From VAZQ01 sp035293945 (lineage in GTDB: Bacteria > Pseudomonadota > Alphaproteobacteria > Rhizobiales > Xanthobacteraceae): a DNA stretch of 64,000 nucleotides. The notes under the pieces were generated by a model, which worked only from the letters and a program-made list of their open reading frames with translations, did not search any database and had not been told where the DNA came from. Positions 18,666 to 28,076 of the stretch are shown here, piece after piece. Positions within the stretch are counted from its first letter, which is position 1, and each line of letters opens with the position of its first letter. The stretch covers positions 1-64,000 of the forward strand of contig DATGLV010000019.1 of the NCBI GenBank assembly GCA_035293945.1, given 5' to 3'. The position numbers and the translations under genes were made by a program.

Positions 18666-19520
18666 TCACTTCTTGATCTGATTGAAATAGCGCAGATCAG
18701 GCGGCGGCTGGTCCTTCTTGGCCGGCATCAACAGCCCGTCGGCGCTGAGATAGTAGGTTTCGTTACCGATCTGCACATGGGTGTTGTTCTCGGCACAGAT
18801 GTATTCGCGCCAGAACGGCTGCGGGCTGGGACTGCGGCTATAGTTCTGGGTGACCGTCCAGGGACGCGTCAGCGCGTGATCGATGGTGGTGATCTCGTCG
18901 TGCAGGATGTCGCGCGCGGCATCGAGATAGATGCGCTCCTTGGTGATGGTCTGATTGTCGGCATGGAGCGGCAGACCGCTCGCGTCGTAGGCGCGCGGCC
19001 CCTTCATGAAGCGCGTCTCGATCTCGAGGGCGGTATAGCGGCCGGACGAATCCGGATCCACCCATTTGCCGATCGAATAACCCGCGAAGGTCGGCTCGAT
19101 CGCGGCGGGCCAATCGCGTACGTCCGTGAATATGCGCCGGTTGTCATGGATGTATTCGATCAGAATGTAAGTGACCTCGGGTAGGATCACGATTTCCATC
19201 GGTCCGTAGGAGATCATGGTGCGCGGCATGCCGGGAGGCAGGCACGAGAAGGTGGCGTCGGTGCCCTGACCACCCTGCGCCTGGTCCTTGAGATTGGCCT
19301 CGAAGCGCGCGGCATATTCCGCGGTGAGCGGCGCTTCTTCGCCGCGGCCACGCGGCTTGGCCGGATCGTAGGAAGGATTGCCCCTGACGCCCGGGATGGG
19401 CGCGCGCGACCATTGGCCGCGCCAGTCCGGATATTTGGCGTCATCCCAGGCAAGCGCAGGCGCAGACGACAAGCCGAGCCCGGCCAGCACGGCGGCGGCA
19501 AACGACATTCGCGCGAGCAT
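18666..19520 (-). CDS. Secreted protein, unknown family
   Basis: The 284-residue protein has a signal peptide (MLARMSFAAAVLAG, cleavage near ALAW) and starts at 19,520 behind GGAGG with 6-bp spacing; a GTG two codons upstream lies too close to that site. The mature part begins with WDDAKYPDWRGQW and has scattered Trp, Tyr and Pro. It resembles exported proteins of unknown function found in multiple copies in Bradyrhizobium and relatives. I see no catalytic motif. It is followed by a DUF2237 gene 64 bp downstream. Confidence 0.65.
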   Translation of the reverse strand: MLARMSFAAAVLAGLGLSSAPALAWDDAKYPDWRGQWSRAPIPGVRGNPSYDPAKPRGRGEEAPLTAEYAARFEANLKDQAQGGQGTDATFSCLPPGMPRTMISYGPMEIVILPEVTYILIEYIHDNRRIFTDVRDWPAAIEPTFAGYSIGKWVDPDSSGRYTALEIETRFMKGPRAYDASGLPLHADNQTITKERIYLDAARDILHDEITTIDHALTRPWTVTQNYSRSPSPQPFWREYICAENNTHVQIGNETYYLSADGLLMPAKKDQPPPDLRYFNQIKK

Positions 19521-19591
19521 AGGCACCTCCTGCAGCGCGGAGGCAAAGCTAGCGCGCGTGCGCGCGGGCCGGCAAGCCGATTGCTCTGGCT

Positions 19592-20461
19592 CTATTTCTT
19601 TGTGCTGGCCGTGGGCTGCTCGCGCTTGACCTGCGGCGGCGGTGGCAGCTTCTTGCCCGGCGGCTCGGGCGGTTCCGTCTTCTCGTTGCCGATCTCAGCG
19701 TCGATATCGTCGATCAGGCTGCGGATGCGCGCGGCATTGTCGCCGAAGTCGAAGGAGCCGAAGCGCGAGGAGGAGCGCACATCGATCCGCGATCCGTCCG
19801 GCCCGCCGCGCACCCGCACCACGACGTCATCACGCAGCGCCATGATGGGCGTGCGGGCGACCGCCTCGATATGCCCTTCCGGCCGCGTCGGCAGCAGCGG
19901 CGGGCGGCGATCGATGATGGTCCATTTGCGCTTGGTGATGACCGCCAGCGCAACCTTGAACGCGACCTCGGGCGTCGCATCCTCATCGAGGGGCTCGATA
20001 TCCGGGTAGGCAGCGCGCTGCCGCTCGGCCGCGTAGAGACCCGCATAGGTGATCGGATTGGCCTCGCGCGGTCGCAAGCGTGCGAGGGCCTCGTAGCGCG
20101 GCGGATCGATCGGGTCGGTGGTGATGTCGTAGAGCCAGGGGAGCTTGTAGGCCTTGTAGCCGAGATAGGCCGGATAGGCGAGCAGCGCTAAAGCGATGCC
20201 GATGGCCGCAAGGGTGCGTCCGAGGCCGCGCAACCCTTCGTTCCAGATCACCACCAGCGCCGCGGCCGCCAGCAGGAGCGAAAGCACCGCCGGCACCAAC
20301 GCGACCACGAAGGAGGTGAGGGCTGGGCCGATATCAAGCAATTCGGAACGTACGACGATGATCGAGACGAACACCGCCGTTAGCGAGAAAATCGCCATGC
20401 GCCGCGCCCAGATCGCGAGCTTGGACATCGGTTCATCGGCGAAAACGTAGCGGCGCGCCAT
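19592..20461 (-). CDS. DUF1499 membrane protein
   Basis: A 289-residue protein with three hydrophobic helices in the N-terminal 110 residues, then a DUF1499 domain (about residues 115-260) beginning PWLYDITTDPIDPPRYEAL and containing WTIIDRRPP and RSSSRFGSFDFGDNAARI. The C-terminus is a Pro/Lys-rich tail. DUF1499 proteins are membrane-anchored and of unknown function. I place the start at 20,461 (MARRYVF) because the longer reading adds residues without a signal-like or membrane start. Confidence 0.82.
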   Translation of the reverse strand: MARRYVFADEPMSKLAIWARRMAIFSLTAVFVSIIVVRSELLDIGPALTSFVVALVPAVLSLLLAAAALVVIWNEGLRGLGRTLAAIGIALALLAYPAYLGYKAYKLPWLYDITTDPIDPPRYEALARLRPREANPITYAGLYAAERQRAAYPDIEPLDEDATPEVAFKVALAVITKRKWTIIDRRPPLLPTRPEGHIEAVARTPIMALRDDVVVRVRGGPDGSRIDVRSSSRFGSFDFGDNAARIRSLIDDIDAEIGNEKTEPPEPPGKKLPPPPQVKREQPTASTKK

Positions 20462-20607
20462 CGGATGAGAGCTGCATTGCCGGACGAGCTTCAAACCCCG
20501 GCCGGAGGGATTCCGGAGGAATTAATGCCAAGCGGTTGCGCCGGCAATGGGGCGAAGGCGCGAAGAACAACATAAAAAGCATGCGCCACGCGTGGCGGAC
20601 GCAACGA

Positions 20608-21738
20608 TCAGATCGCTTTGAAGCGGTCCAACGAGAAGCGGGAGATATCATGCACCGTCGCGCCCGCAAGCGCCAGATCGGCAAGGATGTCGCCGATGGC
20701 GGGCGCGAACTTGAACCCATGGCCGGAGCAGGGCGAGGCAATTACAACCTGCGGCGCGCCCGGCAGGCGATCGATGATGAAATCATCATCGCCACTGCGC
20801 GTGTAGAGACACGTCTTGGCAGAAAGCAAGGGTCCGTTGATGGCCGGCAAGTGCGCCTCGAGGGCGGCGCGGATCAACGCTTCATCGGCGGCCGAGACAG
20901 TGCGGTCATAAGTTTCCGGATCGACCGCCTGGTCGGCGTGATGATGCTTGGCGATCTTGACGGAGGAGCCGCGCAAGGGAAAGCCGTAATGGATGCCGTG
21001 CCGGCTTTGCAGCAGAAACACCGGGAGCTTTCCGTTCGCGACGCGGGCCGGATCGCGCGGGGAAAACCAGGCCAGCACTTGGCGGGTGATGCGCAGCCTT
21101 GCGGGCAGGCCGGGGAACAGCGTCTCGAGCCAGGGACCGAGCGTCACGATCACGGTCCGCCCCCAGATCGCGCCACGATTGGTCAAGACCCGCACGCCCT
21201 GGGTGGAAGGCTCGATCGCCGCAATGGTTTCCCCGCGACGAAGTTCCGCACCGCTTGCGCCGGCTAGGGCGGCAAGCGCAGCGAGCGACGCCTCGGCCTC
21301 CAGATATCCGCCGTCCCCCTGGAATGTGCCGACAAAGTCCGCCGGAATCCGGAAGGCCGGAAAGCGCCGCATCAGTTCGCTGGCCGAGAGCTTCTCGTGC
21401 GGCACATTGTGTTCCTTCATTGCCGCGAGCGTGCCGCGCACCAGCACGCCGTCCGGCGGTCCGATTTCGATGATCCCGGTGACATGGAGGAGCTGCCGTC
21501 CTGCAGCGGCTTCGATCTCGCGCCATTTCGCGTAAGAGCGCTCGACCAGCGGCACGTAGGAGGGGTGCTCGAAATAGCCGCGGCGGATGATACGGGTTTC
21601 TCCGTGCGAGGAACCGCGGTCATGGCCTTGCTCAAAACGGTCGAGGCCGGCGACGCGCGCCCCGCGCTGGGCCAGCGCATACAGCGCCGCACTGCCCATC
21701 ACGCCGAGACCGCAGACGACCACATCGAAATGGGACAT
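20608..21738 (-). CDS. FAD-dependent sarcosine/N-methyltryptophan oxidase-like
   Basis: The 376-residue protein belongs to the monomeric sarcosine oxidase/SolA family. It has the dinucleotide-binding start VVVCGLGVMGSAAL, the family motif SSHGETRIIRRGY and the CSGHGFKF motif whose Cys is the usual covalent flavin site. It should oxidise a secondary N-methyl amino acid, giving formaldehyde, amine and hydrogen peroxide. The start at 21,738 (MSHFDVV) is preferred over 21,765. It is divergent from the extensin-like gene 60 bp away. Confidence 0.88.
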   Translation of the reverse strand: MSHFDVVVCGLGVMGSAALYALAQRGARVAGLDRFEQGHDRGSSHGETRIIRRGYFEHPSYVPLVERSYAKWREIEAAAGRQLLHVTGIIEIGPPDGVLVRGTLAAMKEHNVPHEKLSASELMRRFPAFRIPADFVGTFQGDGGYLEAEASLAALAALAGASGAELRRGETIAAIEPSTQGVRVLTNRGAIWGRTVIVTLGPWLETLFPGLPARLRITRQVLAWFSPRDPARVANGKLPVFLLQSRHGIHYGFPLRGSSVKIAKHHHADQAVDPETYDRTVSAADEALIRAALEAHLPAINGPLLSAKTCLYTRSGDDDFIIDRLPGAPQVVIASPCSGHGFKFAPAIGDILADLALAGATVHDISRFSLDRFKAI

Positions 21739-21798
21739 ATTCGCCACCGGGGGGATCTTGGCCATGCCGCCACACGAATGGAAGTCGGAAGCTCAGAA

Positions 21799-22614
21799 GT
21801 GAAGCGCGTTCTTGCCGTGCCGCTTATTGCTCTGTCGATCGCCGCGGGCCTTGGAGATGCGCAAGCGATCCCGCTGCCACGCCCGCGGCCTTCTCTGCCA
21901 AACGAGGTGCCTGAGGTCGCCGCAGCGGCGCCCTCGGCATGTCGGCTGCGCTTGACCGAAGCGCTGGCGATCGCGCCGTCTCTGCCGCCTATTACCGGTC
22001 CAGGCCAATGTGGCGCGCCCGATGTGGTGCGGCTCGAAGCCGTGGTCCTGCCCGACCAGAGCCGTGTCGCGATCGTCCCGCCGGCGGTGATGCGCTGCAC
22101 GCTCGCCGAAGCGATCGTGAGCTGGGTGCGCGAGGAGGCGGCGCCGCGCGCCGCTGACCTTGGCGCGCCGCTCAGAGGCCTCTCCAACCTTGCCTCCTAC
22201 GACTGCCGCGGCCGCAACGGCATCGCCGGCGCGCCCCTCTCCGAGCACGGCAAGGCCAATGCGCTCGACATTCAGGCTTTGAAGCTCGCGAACGGCGAGG
22301 TGGTGGGCCTCACCGATCCGCAAGTGCCGAAGGATTTCCGCGAGGGGCTCAAGCAAAGCGTGTGCGCGCGTTTTACCACAGTGCTGGGCCCCGGCTCCGA
22401 CGGCTATCATGAGGAGCACGTGCATGTCGATCTCGCCGAACGGCGCGGCGGCTACCGCATCTGCGAGTGGGATGTGCGATCCCCGGCGAGCGCGGTGGCG
22501 CAAACGGGCGCAAGCAAGAGCATCACGGCGGAGCTTGCGGGTGATCCCAGGATTACGGCCGCGATTGCGGCGCCGGTGCCGCTGCCGCGCCCGCGTCCGC
22601 TGTCTGCGCACTGA
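21799..22614 (+). CDS. Extensin-like C-terminal domain protein
   Basis: The 271-residue exported protein starts at a GTG (21,799) behind GGAAG. An ATG 21 bp upstream lacks a ribosome site. A signal peptide is followed by a Pro-rich linker with PLPRPRPSLP, then the extensin-like C-terminal domain with CGAPDVVRLEAV, GNANALDI-like AKANALDIQAL and HEEHVHVDLAERRGGYRICEW. The end repeats PLPRPRP. The domain resembles D,D-peptidase-type folds with His and Asp metal ligands, so a cell-wall role is plausible. The gene is divergent from the sarcosine-oxidase-like gene. Confidence 0.8.
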   Translation: MKRVLAVPLIALSIAAGLGDAQAIPLPRPRPSLPNEVPEVAAAAPSACRLRLTEALAIAPSLPPITGPGQCGAPDVVRLEAVVLPDQSRVAIVPPAVMRCTLAEAIVSWVREEAAPRAADLGAPLRGLSNLASYDCRGRNGIAGAPLSEHGKANALDIQALKLANGEVVGLTDPQVPKDFREGLKQSVCARFTTVLGPGSDGYHEEHVHVDLAERRGGYRICEWDVRSPASAVAQTGASKSITAELAGDPRITAAIAAPVPLPRPRPLSAH

Positions 22615-22745
22615 GACGAGGTCTTCTGGTAGGAGGAGCTACCGTCCATGACTCATGCCCGCGCTTGGTCACGGGCGTTCACGTCTTGCTTTCTCGTCCT
22701 CAGCAAGTCGGCCATGACTCATCCGATCAACAGGAAGCGCAAGCC

Positions 22746-24134
22746 ATGACTCCCCTCAGCAATCTGGCGGTCCGCGATGTCGAGACGCTCGTTCATCCTT
22801 ATACCAATCTCGCCGTCTTCCGCGAAAGCGGACCGCTGGTGATGGAGCGCGGCAAGGGCGTCTACGTCTATGACAGTGCCGGCAAGCCCTATATCGAGGG
22901 CATGGCCGGGCTTTGGTGCACGGCGCTGGGCCACGGCAACGAAGAGCTCGCGGAAACCGCCGCGGAGCAGATCCGCAAGCTCTCCTTCGCGCACCTGTTC
23001 AACGCCAAGAGCCACGATCCGGCGATCGAGCTGGCCGAAAGGCTCAAGGAGATGGTGCCGGTCCCAACCTCCAAGGTCTTCTTCTGCAATTCCGGTTCGG
23101 AAGCGAACGATACCCAGATCAAGCTCGTCTGGTACATGAACAATGCACTGGGAAGGCCACGCAAGAAGAAGATCGTGAGCCGGCTCAAGGCCTATCACGG
23201 CGTGACGGTGGCATCGGCTTCGCTCACCGGCCTGCCCGTGAACCAGCGCGATTTCGATCTGCCGATGGCCGGCATCCTGCACGCCGCCTGCCCGCATCAT
23301 TATCGACTGGCCCAGGCGGGCGAGAGCGAAGAGGAATTTGCGAGCCGTTTGGCAACCGAGCTCGGAGAGCTGATCGAACGCGAGGACCCGCAAACCGTCG
23401 CGGCCTTCATCGCCGAGCCGGTGATGGGGGCGGGCGGGGTGATCGTGCCGCCGCGCACCTATTTCGAGAAGATTGCCGCGATCTGCCGCCGCTATGACGT
23501 TTACATGATTGCCGACGAGGTGATCTGCGGGTTCGGGCGTCTCGGCACTGCCTTCGGCAGTCAGGCTGTTGGTTTTGCGCCGGATGGCATCTCGGTCGCC
23601 AAGGCGTTGACCTCAGGCTATGTGCCGATGGCCGCGGTGACGGTCAACGAACCGATGTATCAGGCCCTGCTCGATGAGAGCCGCAAGATCGGCACGTTCG
23701 GGCATGGTTTCACCTATTCGGGGCACCCACTGGCCGCCGCAGTCGCCTTGAAGACCCTGGAAATCTACGCGCGCGAACGCCTGTTCGAGCAGGCACAGCA
23801 AAAGACGCCGCGCTTCCAGGCGCGGCTCAAGACGCTCGGCGAGCACCCGCTCGTCGGCGAGGGGCGCGGTCTTGGCCTGATTGGTGCCGTCGAGCTCGTC
23901 GCCGACAAGGGCAGCAAGCAGGGCTTCGACCCCAAGGCGGCGGTCGGCGCGCGCGCGGTGCGCTTCGCCGAGGACGAAGGCCTGATCGTGCGGTTTCTTG
24001 CCGGCGATACTATCTCGATCTGTCCGCCGCTCGTGATCTCAGAGGCTGAGATCGACGAACTGTTCGACCGGCTGACCCGCGCGCTCGACCGCACGCTCGA
24101 CTGGGTCACGCGCGAGAAGGTGCGGGAAGCCTGA
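22746..24134 (+). CDS. Class III PLP-dependent aminotransferase
   Basis: The 462-residue enzyme shows the class III pattern: NSGSEANDTQIKLV near residue 119, IADEVICGFGR near 255 and the PLP-binding lysine in SVAKALTSGYVPM near 285. The start at 22,746 (MTPLSNLAV) is preferred because it opens the domain at the usual place. Relatives use pyruvate with beta-alanine, putrescine or other omega-amino compounds; the exact donor is not visible. There is no partner gene in an operon, and the downstream gap carries a dispersed repeat. Confidence 0.88.
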   Translation: MTPLSNLAVRDVETLVHPYTNLAVFRESGPLVMERGKGVYVYDSAGKPYIEGMAGLWCTALGHGNEELAETAAEQIRKLSFAHLFNAKSHDPAIELAERLKEMVPVPTSKVFFCNSGSEANDTQIKLVWYMNNALGRPRKKKIVSRLKAYHGVTVASASLTGLPVNQRDFDLPMAGILHAACPHHYRLAQAGESEEEFASRLATELGELIEREDPQTVAAFIAEPVMGAGGVIVPPRTYFEKIAAICRRYDVYMIADEVICGFGRLGTAFGSQAVGFAPDGISVAKALTSGYVPMAAVTVNEPMYQALLDESRKIGTFGHGFTYSGHPLAAAVALKTLEIYARERLFEQAQQKTPRFQARLKTLGEHPLVGEGRGLGLIGAVELVADKGSKQGFDPKAAVGARAVRFAEDEGLIVRFLAGDTISICPPLVISEAEIDELFDRLTRALDRTLDWVTREKVREA

Positions 24135-24149
24135 ACCTTCCAGAGCCTC

Positions 24150-24345
24150 GTGGTGGGGAGCCGCGCGATAGCGCGGCGAAAATGCGCGTAAGCGCGTTGA
24201 TGGCGCGGCGTCCCGAACCATGGATGCGGGCTCAGGACTCGTGGCCATCGAGACGGCCGGCGTCCTTCGACACGCGGCGCCTCTGGATCGCGGCGCAGGA
24301 TGCGGTGTCGGCATCCCCTTCAGGATGAGGTCTACTGAAAACAAA
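24150..24345. repeat. Dispersed palindromic repeat copy
   Basis: This gap repeats the anchors seen at 165-272 in the same order and orientation: GAACCATGG at 24,215, TCCTTCGA near 24,265 and TCAGGATGAGGTC at 24,320-24,332. Short GCGCG-rich inversions lie at its left side. It resembles the intergenic repeats that are abundant in Bradyrhizobium-type genomes. It lies between converging aminotransferase and L,D-transpeptidase genes. Confidence 0.6.
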
Positions 24346-24402
24346 ATGGCCGGAACAAGTCCGGCCATTCGTCATGTGGTCAGCGCTGAGCTTAAGCGAG
24401 GA

Positions 24403-25047
24403 TCAGCTGCTTGACGCCACGCGCAGGTGCGAGTTCAGCACCACCACCGGCGTGCCGATCTTGACCCGATGATAGAGATCGATGACGTCCTCGTTGGTCA
24501 TGCGGATGCAGCCGGAGGAGATCGCCTGGCCGATATATTCCGGTTGGTTGGTGCCATGGATGCGGAACAACGTGTCCTTGTTGCCCTGGAACAGATACAT
24601 GGCGCGGGCGCCCATCGGATTGGCGGGGCCACCCTCCACGTAGTTCGGCAGCGGGCCGAGACGCTCCTTCTCGCCCTGGGTCGGCGTCCACGACGGCCAT
24701 TCAGTCATGTTGCCGATCTTGGCGACGCCGGCCCAGGACTGCGCGTCCTCGCCGACGGTCACGCCATAGCGGATCGCCTTGCCTTCCGGCAGCACGTAGT
24801 ACAGGTATTTATTATCGGTATCGACCACGACCGTGCCCGGCTGCTCCTTGCGGGTGTAGTCGACAATCGAGCGCTGATAGGAGATCGGGATCGCCGCCTT
24901 TTCATAAGGCGGATCGGCGAGCAGCTTCTTGTCGCGCGCCGTGAAGTATGCCTCCGACGCGGGCTCGAGCGTCGCCTGCATGCAACCCCCGAGGCTGCTT
25001 CCGAATACGAGCGCCAGCAACACCAGTCCAATTCCACGTACGGCCAT
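24403..25047 (-). CDS. L,D-transpeptidase lipoprotein (YkuD)
   Basis: A 214-residue lipoprotein with lipobox LGGC at residues 19-22. The YkuD domain has the catalytic pattern RIHGTN followed by SSGCIRMTNEDVIDLY, with the active-site Cys and His present. It should cross-link peptidoglycan by 3-3 bonds or attach proteins to it, at the outer face of the inner membrane or the inner face of the outer membrane. Such enzymes occur in many copies in rhizobia. It converges with the aminotransferase gene. Confidence 0.9.
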   Translation of the reverse strand: MAVRGIGLVLLALVFGSSLGGCMQATLEPASEAYFTARDKKLLADPPYEKAAIPISYQRSIVDYTRKEQPGTVVVDTDNKYLYYVLPEGKAIRYGVTVGEDAQSWAGVAKIGNMTEWPSWTPTQGEKERLGPLPNYVEGGPANPMGARAMYLFQGNKDTLFRIHGTNQPEYIGQAISSGCIRMTNEDVIDLYHRVKIGTPVVVLNSHLRVASSS

Positions 25048-25599
25048 TGCAACCCCTTATGCAACTCTTTGTTTTTGCATCCCTTTATGCTGCAGCTTCG
25101 CAGTGCAGCTCGATATTGCAGGTCTCCAAGAGGGCACGCCCAGTGCTCGATTCATCCCTGCAAGAGTTACCTGAAACATCGTGGCGAGTTCCAGGCCTTC
25201 AATGGGTCGGCACGCATAGTCTTGCCGACCTGTTGCAAGAATGTCGCAACCGAGATTCCGCAACTACAAACGCGAAGTTATTGAGCTCGCATAACAAATG
25301 GGCTCACTGTTGAGGCCCGCTGACAGTTTGAGCCGATGTTCTTAACGCTCGGTTTACCCTTACCAAGGCACCTTTCCGAGAGCGATCGCGCGCGTGCCGC
25401 CGATTTGAAACTCATTGAGGAATTTCAGATCGAACAGCGGCCCTTGCACCCTGGCGAGCTTCCCGCAAGCGGGAAGGAAGGGAGGGTGAGCGCCCTTTCG
25501 CTTCCGAAGCTCATGTCGAAGGGTGCCGCAATGTATCACGAATTTCGAATGCGGACATCGGCTGAAGACCTGAAAATCCCAGAGGATCCGGAGACTGAA
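25048..25599. other. 552-bp gap, nothing clear
   Basis: The gap holds the transpeptidase promoter region at its left end. A frame that reads into the downstream short gene is open from about 25,336 but has no signal, ribosome site or recognisable domain before 25,600. I see no RNA gene. Confidence 0.4.
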
Positions 25600-25791
25600 A
25601 TGAAATCGACGAAAATCGTGCACGCCGACCAATCAGCCGCGCTTGAGGCACAGAAGCTCGAAGTGCGCTACGGCGATATCGGAATATCGGCGGTGGCGGC
25701 GGCGATGCGCTTTCGTGGCAATGTCAAGCCGGCGGCGGCGGACGACTCGAGCGCGCCGAAGGCCAAGGAACTCGCCACTGAGCTTGCGTAA
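25600..25791 (+). CDS. Short hypothetical protein
   Basis: A 63-residue protein from 25,600, with GGAGA 6 bp upstream. It is rich in Ala, Lys and Glu (MKSTKIVHADQSAALEAQKL) and has no membrane segment. The frame is open for about 88 more codons upstream without a better start. I recognise no family. It ends 58 bp before the converging SDR gene. The call depends mainly on the ribosome site. Confidence 0.4.
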   Translation: MKSTKIVHADQSAALEAQKLEVRYGDIGISAVAAAMRFRGNVKPAAADDSSAPKAKELATELA

Positions 25792-25849
25792 GCGGTGGGG
25801 CCGACCGGCCCTTCCTCGATTTGCGCCGCGCGGGTTTCTCGCTTTCGCG

Positions 25850-26602
25850 CTAAACGTGCTGGCCGCCGTTGATGTGGATCTCAGCGCCGTTCACATACGA
25901 CGAAGTCTCCGTGCACAACACGTAGATGATCTTGGCGACCTCGTCAGGCGTGCCGAGGCGATGCAGCGGGATTTGCTGCACGATCCTCTCGGTGCCGGGT
26001 GACAGGATCGGCGTGTCGATCTCGCCCGGTGCGATGGCGTTCACGCGAATCCCAAGTGGGCCGAAATCCGCCGCCATCTCCCGGGTGAGCGCCGCCAGCG
26101 CCGCCTTCGAGGTGGAATAAGCGGTGCCGGCGAACGGATGCACGCGTGAGCCGGCAATCGAGGTGACATTCACCACGGAGCCCTTGGCGGCCTTGAGCTC
26201 CTCGACCAGGCCGCGCGCCAGCATGATGGGCGCGAAGAAGTTCACTCGGAATACGTGGTCCCATACATCGAGCGTCGTCTCGATCGAGGAGAGCCGTTTG
26301 CCGCCGGGCGCTTTGGGGGAGATCGCCGCATTGTTGACCAGCGCGTTGAGCTCACCGTGCTCGAGACGCTGCTTGATGGTGGCGATCGCCGAAAGGGTAT
26401 CCTGCGGATCGGCGAGATCGACCTGGATATGGTCCTCGGGGCCCGCCTCCCACGGGCAGTTCTCCGGGAACGGATGCCGCGAGCAGGTGATGACGCGCCA
26501 GCCTGCTGCCGAGAAGCGCTTGACGGTCGCGTGGCCGATGCCGCGGCTTGCGCCGGTCAAAAGCAGGGCGCGGCGAGGGTGATTGTCGGTCGCAGTGCTC
26601 AT
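25850..26602 (-). CDS. SDR-family oxidoreductase
   Basis: The 250-residue enzyme has the classical short-chain dehydrogenase pattern: cofactor loop TGASRGIGHATV (residues 16-27), NNAA near 90, the catalytic Tyr-x-x-x-Lys as YSTSKAA and IAPGEIDTP. The Rossmann loop has an Arg, and C-S-R-H follows beta-2, which favours NADP. The substrate is not visible. It is upstream of nothing obvious on this strand and lies 93 bp past the end of pdxH. Confidence 0.88.
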   Translation of the reverse strand: MSTATDNHPRRALLLTGASRGIGHATVKRFSAAGWRVITCSRHPFPENCPWEAGPEDHIQVDLADPQDTLSAIATIKQRLEHGELNALVNNAAISPKAPGGKRLSSIETTLDVWDHVFRVNFFAPIMLARGLVEELKAAKGSVVNVTSIAGSRVHPFAGTAYSTSKAALAALTREMAADFGPLGIRVNAIAPGEIDTPILSPGTERIVQQIPLHRLGTPDEVAKIIYVLCTETSSYVNGAEIHINGGQHV

Positions 26603-26695
26603 TGGGTCTGTTCCAGCCCTAAACGCGCGCTTCGCAGGGCAGATATTGTCCCGCGTTCGATTGTGGAAAATGCTCGCTCATTTGCGTGTCTTCAG

Positions 26696-27337
26696 TCAGG
26701 GATAGAGCCGCCGTTTTTCCCAGGGTTCGCCCGGCCGGCCGCGGCGGAACTCTATACGGTCGTGCAGCCGATAGGGCCGATCGTGCCAGAATTCGATCGT
26801 GAGGGGCGTGAGCCGATACCCGGACCAGTACGGTGGACGCGGGATTGTGCCCATTGCGAATTTCGCCATGTAGAAGGCGATCGCCTTCTCGAATGCCATC
26901 CGGCTTTCGAGCGGCGCTGACTGCTTGCTCGCCCAGGCGCCGATCTGGGCCAAGCGGGGGCGCGTCGCGAAATAGGCGTCCGCCGCTTCGTCCTCGACCT
27001 GCTGCAGGTTTCCGCGCAGCCGCACTTGCCGGGCAAGGCTCTTCCAATGAAAGACCAGTGCGGCTTTGGGGTTAACACCCAACTCTCGCCCTTTTTGGCT
27101 GTCCAAATTCGTGTAGAATACAAATCCTCGTTCGTCGAAGCCCTTCAGCAATACCATCCGGGCGTTGGGCATGCCTTCGGCATCGACCGTCGCAAGTGTC
27201 ATAGCGCTGGGGTCGGCGGGCTCGGATTTTGTAGCGTCCGAGAACCAGGCGGCGAACAGCCGCAAAGGCTCGTCAGCCTCGGTGAAGTCACCGCTCGTTA
27301 ACGCATCCGGGTGTTGTATCGAAACTGATTCGGGCAT
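26696..27337 (-). CDS. pdxH: Pyridoxamine 5'-phosphate oxidase
   Basis: The 213-residue protein is a full-length PdxH, the FMN enzyme that makes pyridoxal 5'-phosphate. It has RMVLLKGFDERGFVFYTN, SQKGRELGVNPKAALVFHW and the C-terminal RLxP ending (WEKRRLYP) typical of the family. It is divergent from the RT0821/Lpp0805 lipoprotein gene, an arrangement common in Rhizobiales, with the two starts 73 bp apart. Confidence 0.95.
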   Translation of the reverse strand: MPESVSIQHPDALTSGDFTEADEPLRLFAAWFSDATKSEPADPSAMTLATVDAEGMPNARMVLLKGFDERGFVFYTNLDSQKGRELGVNPKAALVFHWKSLARQVRLRGNLQQVEDEAADAYFATRPRLAQIGAWASKQSAPLESRMAFEKAIAFYMAKFAMGTIPRPPYWSGYRLTPLTIEFWHDRPYRLHDRIEFRRGRPGEPWEKRRLYP

Positions 27338-27410
27338 TTCGGGGTCCCAGGTGGTCGCAGAAGGATCAGATCGCGCGTCATCAGATCGAGTGTCGTCACC
27401 GCGCTCTTAT

Positions 27411-27941
27411 ATGGGCCCGCTCGCTGCCATCCGCCCCTCCGCCGTTTTGGCTTCCCGTATTTCTTATAATGGATGGTCCGCGCCGCGCATATGGCGGGCT
27501 GCGTCGACCATGGCTCTCGTGTCTCTTTTGGCGGTAGCGGCCGGCGGCTGCAGCTTCTCATATCAGCTCGATAACCTGTTCGCGAAAACTGATGACGCGA
27601 GCGTGACCGGTGCTCTGCGGCCGGTGCCACCGACCGTCAAGCCCGCCGACATCGTCCCGCCGGAAGCCGATCTCGCCATGGCGCGGGCAGCCGCAACCGA
27701 AGTCATGACCAAGGGCGGCAAGGACGCGAGCCTCGCCTGGGAAAATCCCCAGACCGGCACACGCGGAACTGTGACGCCGATCGCTTCCGCGCGCAGCGAA
27801 GATGGCGGACTAACCTGCCACGAGTTCTTGGCGAGCTTCGAGCGGGACGGCACCTCGTCCTGGATGCAGGGCGATGCCTGCCGGGCCAGCAAAGGCAGGT
27901 GGGAAGTGCGCAGCCTCAAGCCCTGGCAGCAACGCACGTAA
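27411..27941 (+). CDS. RT0821/Lpp0805-family surface lipoprotein
   Basis: A 176-residue lipoprotein. The region before lipobox AAGGC (Cys at about residue 47) is long. Start at 27,411 gives basic residues ahead of the hydrophobic core; a start at 27,510 would give a short, uncharged signal. The mature part has the RT0821/Lpp0805 features SLAWENPQTGTRGTVTPI and CHEFLASFERDG. The fold is likely an outer-membrane or surface lipoprotein domain of unknown role. Conserved next to pdxH. Confidence 0.78.
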   Translation: MGPLAAIRPSAVLASRISYNGWSAPRIWRAASTMALVSLLAVAAGGCSFSYQLDNLFAKTDDASVTGALRPVPPTVKPADIVPPEADLAMARAAATEVMTKGGKDASLAWENPQTGTRGTVTPIASARSEDGGLTCHEFLASFERDGTSSWMQGDACRASKGRWEVRSLKPWQQRT

Positions 27942-27949
27942 GAAGCTCC

Positions 27950-28060
27950 GTGGTCACCCGCGGGCTTGACCCGCGGGTCCATCCTTCTTCGCAAGAATCG
28001 GGCTTTTCGCAAGACGATGGATCGCCGGGTCAAGCCTGGTCAAGCCCGGCGATGACGCCG
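27950..28060. repeat. Palindromic intergenic repeat cluster
   Basis: Two self-complementary CCCGCGGG boxes lie at 27,957 and 27,970. ATCGCCGGG at 28,021-28,029 pairs with CCCGGCGAT at 28,045-28,053 around GTCAAGCC-type filler. The GGGCTTGACCC core recurs in the element at 43,499. It sits at one edge of the five-gene cassette at 28.1-33.3 kb and also overlaps the space between converging genes, so it may also end transcription. Confidence 0.6.
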
Positions 28061-28076
28061 ACTGGTCCACTCGACG

